A stretch of 64,000 nucleotides of DNA, from NCBI GenBank assembly GCA_025363575.1, contig JANYDM010000084.1:14442-78441 (forward strand), given 5' to 3'. Source of the stretch: Betaproteobacteria bacterium. Its GTDB lineage: Bacteria; Pseudomonadota; Gammaproteobacteria; Burkholderiales; SG8-41. The position numbers and the translations under genes are program-made. Below are positions 36,575-45,067 of the stretch, piece after piece; position 1 is the stretch's first letter; each line of letters opens with the position of its first letter. The notes beneath the pieces are model-generated. The model saw only the letters and a program-made list of their open reading frames with translations, searched no databases and was not told the origin of the DNA.

Positions 36575-37524
36575 GAATCGTTTTTCTTGCCGGCTGCATC
36601 ATCGCCAGCACAGCGGTCTGGGCGCAAAACTATCCCGTGCGCGCGGTGCGCATCGTCGTGCCTTATGCGCCCGGCGGCAACACCGACTTCACCGCGCGCG
36701 TGATCGCGACCCGATTGACGGAAGTGTTCGGTCAGCAGGTGGTCGTGGAAAACCGCGCCGGCGGCGCTACCAATATCGGCTCGGACCTTGTCGCGAAAGC
36801 CGCGCCTGACGGTTACACGATCCTGATGGGCGGCGCGTCCAATGCGATCAATATGAGCCTGTATCAAAAGCTGCCTTACGACACGCTGCGCGATTTTGCG
36901 CCCATCAGCCTGTGCGTGAAGGGCGCCAACGTGCTTGCCGTACATCCGTCGCTGCCGGTCAAGACGGTAAAAGAATTGATCGCCGTCGCCAAAGCACGGC
37001 CCGGCAAATTGAACTATGCGTCGTCGGGGCTCGGCAGCTCGAACCAGATGGCCGGCGAGCTCTTCAAGCTGATGGCCGGCGTCAATATCGTGCACGTGCC
37101 GTACAAGGGCAATTCGCCGGCGCTGACCGACACAATAGGCGGCCAGGTAGAAATGATCTTCAGCGGGGTGCCGCTGCTGGTGCCGCACATCGAGGCCGGA
37201 CGCATACGCGCCATCGGCATCGGCAGCCTCAAGCGTTTTCCCGCGCTGCCCAAGGTGCCGACGATAGACGAGTCCGGTCTCAAGGGCTATGAGGCAACAA
37301 CGTGGTTCGGCCTGCTGGCACCCGTCAAGGTACCGAAGGAAATCGTCGCTCGGCTGAACGTAGAAGTCGGCAAGATCCTCGCGAGCAGCGAAGTGAAAGA
37401 CCGTTTCCTCACGGAAGGCGTCGAGCCGATCGGTGGCAGCACGGAATTTTTCACCGGATTTATCCGCGATGAAATCGCGAAATACGCGAAAGTGGTCAAG
37501 GCCGCGGACCTTAAAGGTGAATGA
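36571..37524 (+). CDS. Bug/TctC family periplasmic solute-binding protein
   Basis: A 317-residue receptor with a short signal peptide (cleavage near AVWAQ) and mature start NYPVRAVRIVVPYAPGGNTD. ENRAGGATNIGSDL, APDGYTILM and HVPYKGNSPALTDTIGGQ are the expected landmarks. It overlaps the dehydrogenase stop by four bases and is followed after 18 bases by a fused CoA synthetase, giving a receptor set between a hydroxyacid dehydrogenase and a CoA ligase. Confidence 0.93.
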   Translation: MRIVFLAGCIIASTAVWAQNYPVRAVRIVVPYAPGGNTDFTARVIATRLTEVFGQQVVVENRAGGATNIGSDLVAKAAPDGYTILMGGASNAINMSLYQKLPYDTLRDFAPISLCVKGANVLAVHPSLPVKTVKELIAVAKARPGKLNYASSGLGSSNQMAGELFKLMAGVNIVHVPYKGNSPALTDTIGGQVEMIFSGVPLLVPHIEAGRIRAIGIGSLKRFPALPKVPTIDESGLKGYEATTWFGLLAPVKVPKEIVARLNVEVGKILASSEVKDRFLTEGVEPIGGSTEFFTGFIRDEIAKYAKVVKAADLKGE

Positions 37525-37542
37525 GGCGCGAATGAGCGGCGC

Positions 37543-39678
37543 ATGAACGACCACGTACGCGTGCAGGAACGCGATTTCACGCGGCTTTTCAATCCGCGCG
37601 CGATCGCAGTGATCGGCGCCTCGACGGACACGTCGCGCATCGGCGGCCAGCCCATACCTATATTGCTGGATTGCGGGTATCGCGGCGGCATTTATCCGGT
37701 CAATCCGAAATATCCGCAGATCGGCGACCTCAAGTGCTACGCCGGCATCGCCGAGGTGCCGCAACCTTGCGATCTGGCGCTGGTGGCGGTCGCCGGTCGC
37801 ATGGTGCCCGATGTCATCCGCCAATGCGGCGCAGCCGGCATCGCATTTGCGACAGTGTTCAGCGCAGGATTTCGCGAAGTCGGCGCCGAAGGCGTCGCGC
37901 TCGAAGCCGAGCTGAAAAAAGCAGTGGCCGAAAGCGGTGTGCGCATCATAGGACCCAACTGCATCGGCACCATGAATCTCGTCGACCGCGTGTACTGCGG
38001 CTTCGGCGTCGGGTTTAAAGATCCGAACCTGAAAAAAGGACCGGTCGCTTTCGTATCGCAAAGCGGCGGGTTCGCGTATAGCGTAGTAGCGCTCGCCGAT
38101 GCCGAAGGCATGGGCTTTAATTACGTCGTCTCCGCCGGCAACGAGGTGGACATTACCACGCTCGAACTGGCGGCCGATTTTCTTGAGCGCGCTGAAGTCG
38201 AAGTGCTCGTGCTTTACCTCGAGGGGGTCGCCGATGGCCGGCGGCTGCGTGCGTTGGGGGCGCGCGCGCTCGAACTCGGCAAGCCCATACTGACATGGAA
38301 GGCGGGCAACAGCGCCATCGGCCGCGCTGCGGCCGAATCGCACACCGCGAGCATGACTGCTGACTACGAGCTGTATCGTGCGGCGTTTCGCGAAGGCGGC
38401 TTCATCGAAGTGCACGACGTGCATGATGTCGTCGACATCACGCGCGTGTTTCTCGGCCGCCGCATGCCGCGCGGCAATCGCATCGGCATCATCACGACTT
38501 CCGGCGGTTCTGCAGTGCTGATGACAGATGAGTGCGATCGCCACGGCCTGACGTTGCCGCGGTTCGCCGACTCCACGGTCAAGGCCATCGAAGCCGTCGC
38601 GCCCAAGCATTGCGCGCTCGGCAACCCGATCGATCTCACCGCACAGATCAGCGGCAACGATAAAGATTTCAACCGCATCGTCGAGCTCGCATTAAACGAC
38701 GACGGCATCGACCAGATGATCGTGCGTTACGGCACGGTGCAGGGCGCGCGCGGCGCCGCCTGGGCCACTAGCATTGCCGCGATAGCAGACAAAGCGGGCA
38801 AGCCGCTGATCGTTTCTCTCGGCCGCACCATGCACACTTCCACCGCCGCCATTGAAGTATTCGACGCCAAACGCATTCCGTGGGTGCTGACGCCCACGCG
38901 CACGGCCGTTGCCGCTGGCGCGCTGAGCCAGTACGCACACAAGCAACGCCGCTATTTAGCGCAACGCGCGCGCGCAGCCAACCGTAGCGTCGCGCGTCAA
39001 CAGCTCGCTCTGCCGCCGGGTATGCGGCGCCTGAGCGAAGCGGAATCGAAACAGGCGCTCACTACGTACGGCATACCCGTTGCGCGCGAAGCGGTGCTCG
39101 CGCCCGCAGCCATTGCAGAACTCGAACAATCTCCATTTAAGTTTCCGCTCGCTATAAAGATCGATTCGCCCGACATCCCGCACAAAACCGAAGCGGATGC
39201 CGTGCGCCTGAACGTGCAAACACTCGCTGAACTGAAAGATGCGGCAGTGGCGGTCGTCGCCAATGCAAAACGCTACAAACCCGGTGCGCGCATCAATGGC
39301 GTGCTCGTCGCGGAAATGGCGGCAGGCACCGAAGTCATCATCGGTGTCGTCAACGACCGGTTCTTCGGCCCGGTCGTAATGTTCGGCCTCGGTGGTGTGT
39401 TCGCCGAACTACTCAAGGACGTTACTTACCGCTTCGCGCCTTTCGACGCCGAAACCGCGCGCGAGATGATCGCCGAAATCAAATCGGCAAAGCTGCTCAC
39501 CGGTTTTCGCGGCAGCGCGGCGCTCGCCGTGGAAGCGCTCGCTGATACTCTGACGCGCGTATCTCTGCTCGCCGCCGATCACGCAGACCGCATCGCCGAG
39601 ATCGATATCAACCCGCTGTTCGTGAACGCGCAAGGCGTGATCGCGGCCGATGCCCTGCTCGTCCTTAAGAGTGCCTAA
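37543..39678 (+). CDS. Fused NDP-forming acyl-CoA synthetase
   Basis: A 711-residue single-chain synthetase with the same domain order as the one at 23.3 kb: CoA-binding domain (IAVIGASTDTSRIGGQP), ligase-like middle domains with a His in AESHTAS (about residue 267), and an ATP-grasp domain (about 500-705; LAIKIDSPDIPHKTEADAV). The phosphohistidine motif is altered from the common SHTGSLAG to SHTASMTA, but the His is kept. The last codons, including TAA, lie inside the left terminal repeat of a MITE-like element (39668-39856), so the original C-terminus may have been changed by insertion. Confidence 0.9.
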   Translation: MNDHVRVQERDFTRLFNPRAIAVIGASTDTSRIGGQPIPILLDCGYRGGIYPVNPKYPQIGDLKCYAGIAEVPQPCDLALVAVAGRMVPDVIRQCGAAGIAFATVFSAGFREVGAEGVALEAELKKAVAESGVRIIGPNCIGTMNLVDRVYCGFGVGFKDPNLKKGPVAFVSQSGGFAYSVVALADAEGMGFNYVVSAGNEVDITTLELAADFLERAEVEVLVLYLEGVADGRRLRALGARALELGKPILTWKAGNSAIGRAAAESHTASMTADYELYRAAFREGGFIEVHDVHDVVDITRVFLGRRMPRGNRIGIITTSGGSAVLMTDECDRHGLTLPRFADSTVKAIEAVAPKHCALGNPIDLTAQISGNDKDFNRIVELALNDDGIDQMIVRYGTVQGARGAAWATSIAAIADKAGKPLIVSLGRTMHTSTAAIEVFDAKRIPWVLTPTRTAVAAGALSQYAHKQRRYLAQRARAANRSVARQQLALPPGMRRLSEAESKQALTTYGIPVAREAVLAPAAIAELEQSPFKFPLAIKIDSPDIPHKTEADAVRLNVQTLAELKDAAVAVVANAKRYKPGARINGVLVAEMAAGTEVIIGVVNDRFFGPVVMFGLGGVFAELLKDVTYRFAPFDAETAREMIAEIKSAKLLTGFRGSAALAVEALADTLTRVSLLAADHADRIAEIDINPLFVNAQGVIAADALLVLKSA

Positions 39679-39856
39679 CGCAATGAAACGCGTGTGCGTT
39701 GCAGCCAGAATGGGTGAGGGCAAGGCGTCCGGCGTAGTCAATAGTCATTCTATTGCTAAGACGAGCAAACGCGGCCATCGCCGATTCTGGCTGCAAGCCT
39801 TCGGGCTGGCACGAGTTTTGGCAGCGCATCGCACGTTTCATTGCGTTAGGCACTCT
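39668..39856. mobile_element. MITE-like element with nested perfect inverted repeats
   Basis: The outer arms are 23 bases, perfect, at 39668-39690 (AGAGTGCCTAACGCAATGAA, continuing ACG) and 39834-39856. Inside are 13-base perfect arms TTGCAGCCAGAAT (39699-39711) and ATTCTGGCTGCAA (39784-39796), and a central CAATAG-N5-CTATTG (39739-39755). There is no coding capacity and no obvious target duplication. At 189 bases it could fold into one long cruciform. The left arm contains the stop codon of the CoA-synthetase gene. Non-autonomous transposon remnant or structured repeat is the likely nature. Confidence 0.75.
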
Positions 39857-39921
39857 CGAGATTGACGCGCGATGAGCCCCGCCCTACAGTCCATGCGCCG
39901 CTTTGATCCAGGATCGCTGCC

Positions 39922-41136
39922 GTGTTCGATCAGGTAGATTTCTCCGCACTTGAGTTGCCGTCCGCCGCGCGTGCGCTGCAGCGCGAAGTGCGCGAGTTCG
40001 TGCGCGCCGAAATGGCCGCGCTGAAAATCACGCCGCGGCTCGGCCATACCGAATTCCATCCTGAATTCACGCGTCGCGTCGCCGCACGCGGCTGGATCGG
40101 CATGACCTGGCCCAAACGCTATGGCGGGCGCGAGCGCTCCTATCTCGAGCGTTTTGTCGTCACGGAAGAAATGCTGGCAATGGCAGCGCCCTGCGCGGCG
40201 CACTGGTTCGGCGATCGCCAGACCGGCCCCAGTCTTTTGCGCTACGGCAGCGAAGAACAGAAGCAGCGCTACCTGCCGGCCATCGCGCGCGGTGAATATG
40301 CTTTCGCGCTCGGTATGAGCGAGCCCAACTCCGGCTCCGATCTCGCCTCGGTCAAAACGCGCGCCGAGCGCGTGCCCAACGGCTGGCGCGTGACGGGCCA
40401 GAAAGTCTGGACGAGCTGGGCGCACAAGGCACATGCGTTCTTCGTGCTGTGCCGCACCGCACCCGACAGCGGCAACCGCCATGAAGGATTGTCGCAATTG
40501 ATTGTCGAACTCGACGCGCAGGGCGTTACAGTGCGGCCGATCCGCTTCATGAACGGCCACCACAGTTTCAACGAAGTCTTTCTGGACAACGTGTTCGTTC
40601 CCGACGACCGCGTCGTCGGCGAAATTGGCCAGGGCTGGAAACAGGTCACCTCGGAACTCGCGCTCGAAAGAAGTGGCCCCGAGCGTTACATGACGACGTT
40701 TCCGCTGTTCACCGAGCTCATGCGCCGGCTTGGCAGTACACCCGATGCACGCGCAGCCGAAGCTGCCGGCAAGCTTGCCGCACGCATGTGGGCTCTGCGT
40801 CGGATGTCGCTCGCGATCGCCATGACGCTCGATCCGGGACGGGACGGCGAAAAAGGCACGCCCGGTGCAACACTGGACAATAGAGCGCCCGCGGCCACCG
40901 TCGACCTTGCGACCGAGGCAGCGCTGGTCAAGGATATGGGCACCTTTTTCGAGCGCGAAGTCATCGATGCCGCGCGGCTGCTCGTGACGCTCGAACCGAC
41001 ACCCGACTCGACTGATACGTTCGAGCGCTTTCTTGCCGAAACCATCATGTGCGCGCCGGTCGCGACCATCCGCGGCGGCACCACGCAAGTCCTACGCAAC
41101 GTGATCGCGCGCAAACTGCTGGGGCCGCTCAAATGA
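39922..41136 (+). CDS. Acyl-CoA dehydrogenase, large partner of a two-gene pair
   Basis: A 404-residue acyl-CoA dehydrogenase starting at a GTG. WPKRYGGRERSYLERFVVTEEM, ALGMSEPNSGSDLASVKTRAE, VTGQKVWTSWAHKAHAFFVLCRT and the C-terminal TIRGGTTQVLRNVIARKLLG are family marks. The usual catalytic Glu position (YEGT) reads RGGT. It overlaps the next, shorter dehydrogenase by four bases, an arrangement seen for heteromeric enzymes in which two unlike subunits share one FAD site. The partner would then complete the active site. Confidence 0.9.
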   Translation: MFDQVDFSALELPSAARALQREVREFVRAEMAALKITPRLGHTEFHPEFTRRVAARGWIGMTWPKRYGGRERSYLERFVVTEEMLAMAAPCAAHWFGDRQTGPSLLRYGSEEQKQRYLPAIARGEYAFALGMSEPNSGSDLASVKTRAERVPNGWRVTGQKVWTSWAHKAHAFFVLCRTAPDSGNRHEGLSQLIVELDAQGVTVRPIRFMNGHHSFNEVFLDNVFVPDDRVVGEIGQGWKQVTSELALERSGPERYMTTFPLFTELMRRLGSTPDARAAEAAGKLAARMWALRRMSLAIAMTLDPGRDGEKGTPGATLDNRAPAATVDLATEAALVKDMGTFFEREVIDAARLLVTLEPTPDSTDTFERFLAETIMCAPVATIRGGTTQVLRNVIARKLLGPLK

Positions 41137-42206
41137 ACGACACCAGCGACGTCAGAAACATGCTGATCGAGTCGGCGACGCGTTTGTTCGCCGATCACGT
41201 CGATGCAAAAATGCTCAGTGCTGCCAAGCAGGACGGCTGGTCGGCGGCGCTGTGGAAAATTGTCGAGGAAGCGCAGTTGCCGCTCGTCTCCATTGCCGAA
41301 GCAGCCGGCGGCGCGGGCGGCACGCTATCCGATTTTGCCGCAGTGCTGCGCATCGCCGGCCGCTATACGGCACCGATACCGCTCACGGAAACTGCTCTCG
41401 CCGGCTGGCTGCTCGCTGGCGCGGGACTGAAAATACCGGCCGGGCCACTCACGATAGCGCCGGTGCACGGGGAAAAAATCGCCGCACGCAAAAATGGCGC
41501 ACACTGGAATTTATCGGGAAGCCTGCAGCGCGTGCCATTTGCGCGTATCGCCGGACACGTCGTCGTGCTGGCTGCGGCCCCTGACGGCCCCGTCGTTGCC
41601 TGCGTCGAGAGAGCGCAGTGCAAAATCACCGCCGGCCGCAATCTCGCGCATGAACCGCGCGACGGTGTCGTGCTCGATAATATCGAAGTGGCAGCAGACC
41701 TCGTCGCGGCTGCGGCGGATGGCGTGAATGACGGGACGTTGCGGGAACGCGGCGCCCTGTTTCGCGCGCTCGCGATGGCCGGCGCGCTTGAGCGCGCACT
41801 CGAGCTGGCCGTGCGTTACGCAACCGAGCGCTCTCAGTTCGGCCGCAAGATCGGCCAGTTCCAGGCCATCCAGCAGGAGCTCGCGCGTTTTGCCGGCGAG
41901 GTTGCCGCCGCGGTCGCGTCCGCGTTGTCGGCGGCCGGCACAGTAGAGCGTGGGCAGAATGCGGCGCTTGCCGTCGCCTCCGCAAAAATCCGCACGGCAC
42001 AGGCAGCGCAGGAAGGTGCGCTGATCGCGCACCAGGTGCACGGCGCAATCGGCGTTACCGACGAATACGCGCTGCACCATGCAACCTTGCGCCTGTGGTC
42101 GTGGCGCGAAGAGTTCGGCAACGAAGCCGCGTGGTCCATAGAACTCGGTCGCGCAATGTGCGCCGCCGGCGCCGAGCGTTTGTGGCCGACACTGACTCAC
42201 GATTAG
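41133..42206 (+). CDS. Acyl-CoA dehydrogenase, small divergent partner
   Basis: A 357-residue protein of the same family but strongly diverged in the N-terminal and central parts. Recognisable pieces are SIAEAAGGAGGTLSDFAAVLRIAGRYTAPIPLTETALAG, a compact beta domain, YATERSQFGRKIGQFQAIQQELARFAGE, and the C-terminal HQVHGAIGVTDEYALHHATLRLWSWREEFG. It starts in the ATGA overlap with the larger gene at 41133, which fixes the start. Presumed to form a heterotetramer with the preceding gene product. Confidence 0.88.
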   Translation: MNDTSDVRNMLIESATRLFADHVDAKMLSAAKQDGWSAALWKIVEEAQLPLVSIAEAAGGAGGTLSDFAAVLRIAGRYTAPIPLTETALAGWLLAGAGLKIPAGPLTIAPVHGEKIAARKNGAHWNLSGSLQRVPFARIAGHVVVLAAAPDGPVVACVERAQCKITAGRNLAHEPRDGVVLDNIEVAADLVAAAADGVNDGTLRERGALFRALAMAGALERALELAVRYATERSQFGRKIGQFQAIQQELARFAGEVAAAVASALSAAGTVERGQNAALAVASAKIRTAQAAQEGALIAHQVHGAIGVTDEYALHHATLRLWSWREEFGNEAAWSIELGRAMCAAGAERLWPTLTHD

Positions 42207-42211
42207 AAATA

Positions 42212-42307
42212 TTAGCCGCGGATAAACGCAGATACACGCAGATGAAAAACCAAGACCATTTTTCGAACGTCGCTTGTGTTTTTGACTTTATCCGCGTTTA
42301 TCTGCGG
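42212..42307. repeat. Short palindromic repeat, type A copy 2, overlapping the next gene's start
   Basis: TTAGCCGCGGATA (42212-42224) and TTATCCGCGTTTATCTGCGG (42288-42307) match the ends of copy 1 at 30235-30326 exactly; the middles differ. The ATG of the following receptor (42242) lies within it. Confidence 0.75.
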
Positions 42308-43270
42308 TTATCTGCCGCTACTTTGGGTTTAGTGCTCGCATGTGCCGCGGCACACGCGCAGTGGCAACCGTCGAAGAACGTCGAAATCGTCGTCCCCTCC
42401 GCACCCGGCGGCAGCAACGATAAGACCGCCCGCGCCATCGAGCGCGTGGTTCATGATAAACGTCTTATGACGATGACCCTGACGGTGGTCAACAAGCCCG
42501 GGGGCGGCAACGCGATGACGATGAATTATCTCAACCTGCACGCCGGCGACGCGCATTACGTGATGATAGGCACGCCGACCATACTGACCAACCATATCAT
42601 CGGCGCGAGCAATCTTAATTACACCGACTTCACGCCGATCGCGTCGCTGTTCAACGAGTACATCGTCTTCGCGGTTAAGGCTGATGCGCCGCTGAAAAGC
42701 GGGCGCGATCTTGTCGAACGCCTGAAGAAAGACCCCAAATCCGTAAGCATCGGCTTCGCCACTGCGCTCGGCAGCCACAATCACATCGCAGCGGGCCTGC
42801 TGGCGAAGACGGCCGGTGCCGACGTGCGCGCACTCAAAGTCATTGCGTTCAAAGGCTCGTCGGAAGCCATTGCGGCACTGCTCGGCGGCCACATCGATCT
42901 CGTCACCACGGCCGCCGGCAATGTGGCTGACCAGGTCGAAGCCGGCAAGCTGCGCATCGTTGGCATCGCCGCGAATCAGCGTCTGCCCGCGCCGTACGCA
43001 AACGTGCCAACGTGGAAAGAGCAGGGCGTCAACGTGGTGTTCGGCGGCTGGCGCAGCGTGATGGGCCCGAAAGGCATGACCGCGCCGCAAATCGCACACT
43101 GGGAAAAACTGCTGGCCCAAATCGTTGCGCAACCCGAATGGAAAAGTGACCTCGACCGCAATTTCCTGTCCGCGGACTTTGCCACGGGCGAACGTTTCAA
43201 AACAGACCTGCAGCAGGACTACGCCAGCATGAAAGCCGTTTTGGGCGATCTGGGCATGGCAAAGAATTGA
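42242..43270 (+). CDS. TctC-like periplasmic solute-binding protein whose N-terminus comes from a repeat
   Basis: A receptor of 342 residues if it starts at the ATG at 42242. The mature part begins near AHAQWQPSKNVEIVVPSAPGGSND and resembles the divergent TctC at 5.8 kb (WQPTKPVEIVV) more than the typical Bug receptors. NKPGGGNAMTMNYL and ALKVIAFKGSSEAIAALLGGH are the matching family segments. The first 22 codons, encoding a long n-region (MKNQDHF...FIRVYLRL), are read from the type A repeat, so the repeat appears to have replaced the original 5' end. No Shine-Dalgarno is visible before this ATG. The h-region (ATLGLVLACAAAHA) lies just past the repeat and is intact, so export may still work. 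The true start is uncertain. Confidence 0.8.
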   Translation: MKNQDHFSNVACVFDFIRVYLRLSAATLGLVLACAAAHAQWQPSKNVEIVVPSAPGGSNDKTARAIERVVHDKRLMTMTLTVVNKPGGGNAMTMNYLNLHAGDAHYVMIGTPTILTNHIIGASNLNYTDFTPIASLFNEYIVFAVKADAPLKSGRDLVERLKKDPKSVSIGFATALGSHNHIAAGLLAKTAGADVRALKVIAFKGSSEAIAALLGGHIDLVTTAAGNVADQVEAGKLRIVGIAANQRLPAPYANVPTWKEQGVNVVFGGWRSVMGPKGMTAPQIAHWEKLLAQIVAQPEWKSDLDRNFLSADFATGERFKTDLQQDYASMKAVLGDLGMAKN

Positions 43271-43302
43271 TTTTTGAAAATCACCTTACAAGGAATGCAG
43301 TC

Positions 43303-44079
43303 ATGACCGAATCCGTCGTCCTCGTCGAATCTCCCGCGCCCGGCGTCGGCCTGGTGCGCATTAACCGGCCCGACGCACGCAACGCGCTCAACATGGAAGT
43401 GCGTCGCCAGATCGTCAAGGCGCTGGACGAGATGACAGCCAACGACGACATCCGCGCGATCGTGCTGACCGGCAACTCGAAATCGTTCGCCGCGGGCGCC
43501 GACATCAAGGAGATGGCCAACGCCGGCAGCATCGAGATGATGCAGCGTGGCACGCACAAGCTGTGGCGCTCGATTTACGCATGCCCGAAACCCGTGATCG
43601 CGGCGATCAATGGCTTCGCGCTGGGTGGCGGCTGCGAACTCGCGATGACCTGCGACATCATCATCGCCGGCGAATCGGCCAAGTTCGGCCAGCCCGAAGT
43701 GAAGATCGGCATCATCCCGGGTGGCGGCGGCACGCAGCGCCTGACTAATGCGATCGGCAAATACAAGGCGATGCGCTATATCCTGACTGGCGATCTGTTC
43801 GGCGCAAAGGAAGCTTTCGACATGGGGCTCGTGGCTGAGATCGTGCCCGACGCCGACGTCGAGAAGCGTGCGATCGCGATGGCGCAGCAGCTCGCTGACT
43901 TGTCGCCGCTCGCGCTGCAGATGGCGAAAGAGTCGGTATTAACGTCCATGGAAGCGCCGCTGGCGACCGGTCTCGCGTTCGAAACCAAGGCGATTCAAAT
44001 GCTCTTCTCGTCGCAAGACCAGAAGGAAGGCATGGCCGCGTTCATCGAGAAACGCAAAGCAAAGTTCACCGGCAAATAG
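43303..44079 (+). CDS. Enoyl-CoA hydratase (canonical crotonase)
   Basis: A 258-residue hydratase with both catalytic glutamates: GGGCELAMTCDIIIAGE and AKFGQPEVKIGIIPGGGGTQRLTNAIG. The oxyanion-hole motif FAAGADIKEM is also intact. The reaction is syn-addition of water to a trans-2-enoyl-CoA, the step that follows the acyl-CoA dehydrogenases just upstream. ATG at 43303 preceded by CAAGGA. Of the three crotonases in the window it is the only one with both catalytic residues. Confidence 0.94.
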   Translation: MTESVVLVESPAPGVGLVRINRPDARNALNMEVRRQIVKALDEMTANDDIRAIVLTGNSKSFAAGADIKEMANAGSIEMMQRGTHKLWRSIYACPKPVIAAINGFALGGGCELAMTCDIIIAGESAKFGQPEVKIGIIPGGGGTQRLTNAIGKYKAMRYILTGDLFGAKEAFDMGLVAEIVPDADVEKRAIAMAQQLADLSPLALQMAKESVLTSMEAPLATGLAFETKAIQMLFSSQDQKEGMAAFIEKRKAKFTGK

Positions 44080-44090
44080 CGCCGGCGCGC

Positions 44091-44984
44091 TTGAAGCCAT
44101 CTTCACCAGCGGCGCGCGCCGACCTCATCGCCATCGGCGCGCTGCTATTGGGCGCCACCGCGATTGGCACGTCGGCGCTGTTCGTCAAAGTCAGTGAGAC
44201 GGGCCCGATAGCCACCGCGTTCTGGCGCGTATTTCTGGCGCTCCCTTTCTTGTGGACATGGTCGCTCGCGGCACGACGCGGGCGCGCGGATGCCGGATTT
44301 TCTGCGCAGCGCGGTCTAATTATCGCAGCCGGTCTTTTCTTCGCGGGCGATCTCGCCGTATGGCACTGGTCGATCGTCCTCACTTCAGTCGCGAACTCCA
44401 CGCTGCTGGCAAACCTGGCGCCCATCTTCGTAGCGTTCGCCGCGTGGCTCATATTCCGCCAGCGATTGCGCGGAAAATTCCTCGCTGGCCTGGCCATCGC
44501 CCTGGCCGGCATGACCCTGCTGATCGGCGGCGACTTTCAATTGCAGGGCAAGGAGCTAATCGGCGATGCGCTCGGCGTGGTCACCGCGATGTTCTATGCG
44601 GGCTACCAGCTAGTGGTGACGAAACTGCGCGCGCGCGTCGCGACGTCGACTATCATGGCGTGGAGCGGCCTCATCACCGCGCTGGTGTTGCTGCCAATCG
44701 CGCTTGTTTCGGGCGAGCAAATGCTGCCGGCGACCAGTATGGGATGGGTGAAATTGATCGGCCTCGCGCTGATCGCGCAAGTCGCGGGACAAAGCCTGAT
44801 TGCGTACGCGATGGCGCATCTGCCGGCAACGTTTTCATCGGTGGGCCTGCTGTTTCAACCCGTGATGGCGACGCTGTTCGCGTGGCTTTTGCTCGGTGAA
44901 GCGGTCGGCATGCTGCAACTCGCCGGCGGCATTACGGTGCTGATCGGCATCCGCATGGTGCATCTGGCCGAAAATATGCGCTGA
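44091..44984 (+). CDS. EamA/DMT family transporter
   Basis: A 297-residue inner-membrane protein of ten hydrophobic segments in two EamA repeats (about residues 12-145 and 158-295). Marks are the early GTSALFVKVSETGPIATAFWRVFLALP, the end of the first repeat at ALAGMTLLIGG, and PVMATLFAWLLLGEAVGMLQLAGGITVLIGI at the end of the second. It starts at a TTG (44091), the only suitable start before the first helix, 12 bases after the hydratase stop. The family exports or imports small metabolites such as amino acids; the substrate here is unknown. Confidence 0.87.
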   Translation: MKPSSPAARADLIAIGALLLGATAIGTSALFVKVSETGPIATAFWRVFLALPFLWTWSLAARRGRADAGFSAQRGLIIAAGLFFAGDLAVWHWSIVLTSVANSTLLANLAPIFVAFAAWLIFRQRLRGKFLAGLAIALAGMTLLIGGDFQLQGKELIGDALGVVTAMFYAGYQLVVTKLRARVATSTIMAWSGLITALVLLPIALVSGEQMLPATSMGWVKLIGLALIAQVAGQSLIAYAMAHLPATFSSVGLLFQPVMATLFAWLLLGEAVGMLQLAGGITVLIGIRMVHLAENMR

Positions 44985-45067
44985 TTGCCAGCGTGCGCCG
45001 GTTGTTTCGCGCGGCGGCATTCTTTATGCTTCTTATGGGAACGCTGCATTCAACCGAAAGGCACGCC

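Noticed and set aside
36382..38610. A 742-codon open frame on the minus strand across the Bug receptor and CoA-synthetase genes
   Set aside because: It is antisense to two well-supported genes, has no family resemblance and shows the low-complexity Arg/Ala/His composition typical of antisense frames in GC-rich DNA.
39838..41088. A 416-codon minus-strand frame beginning in the acyl-CoA dehydrogenase and ending in the MITE-like element
   Set aside because: Antisense to a clear dehydrogenase gene and without family resemblance.
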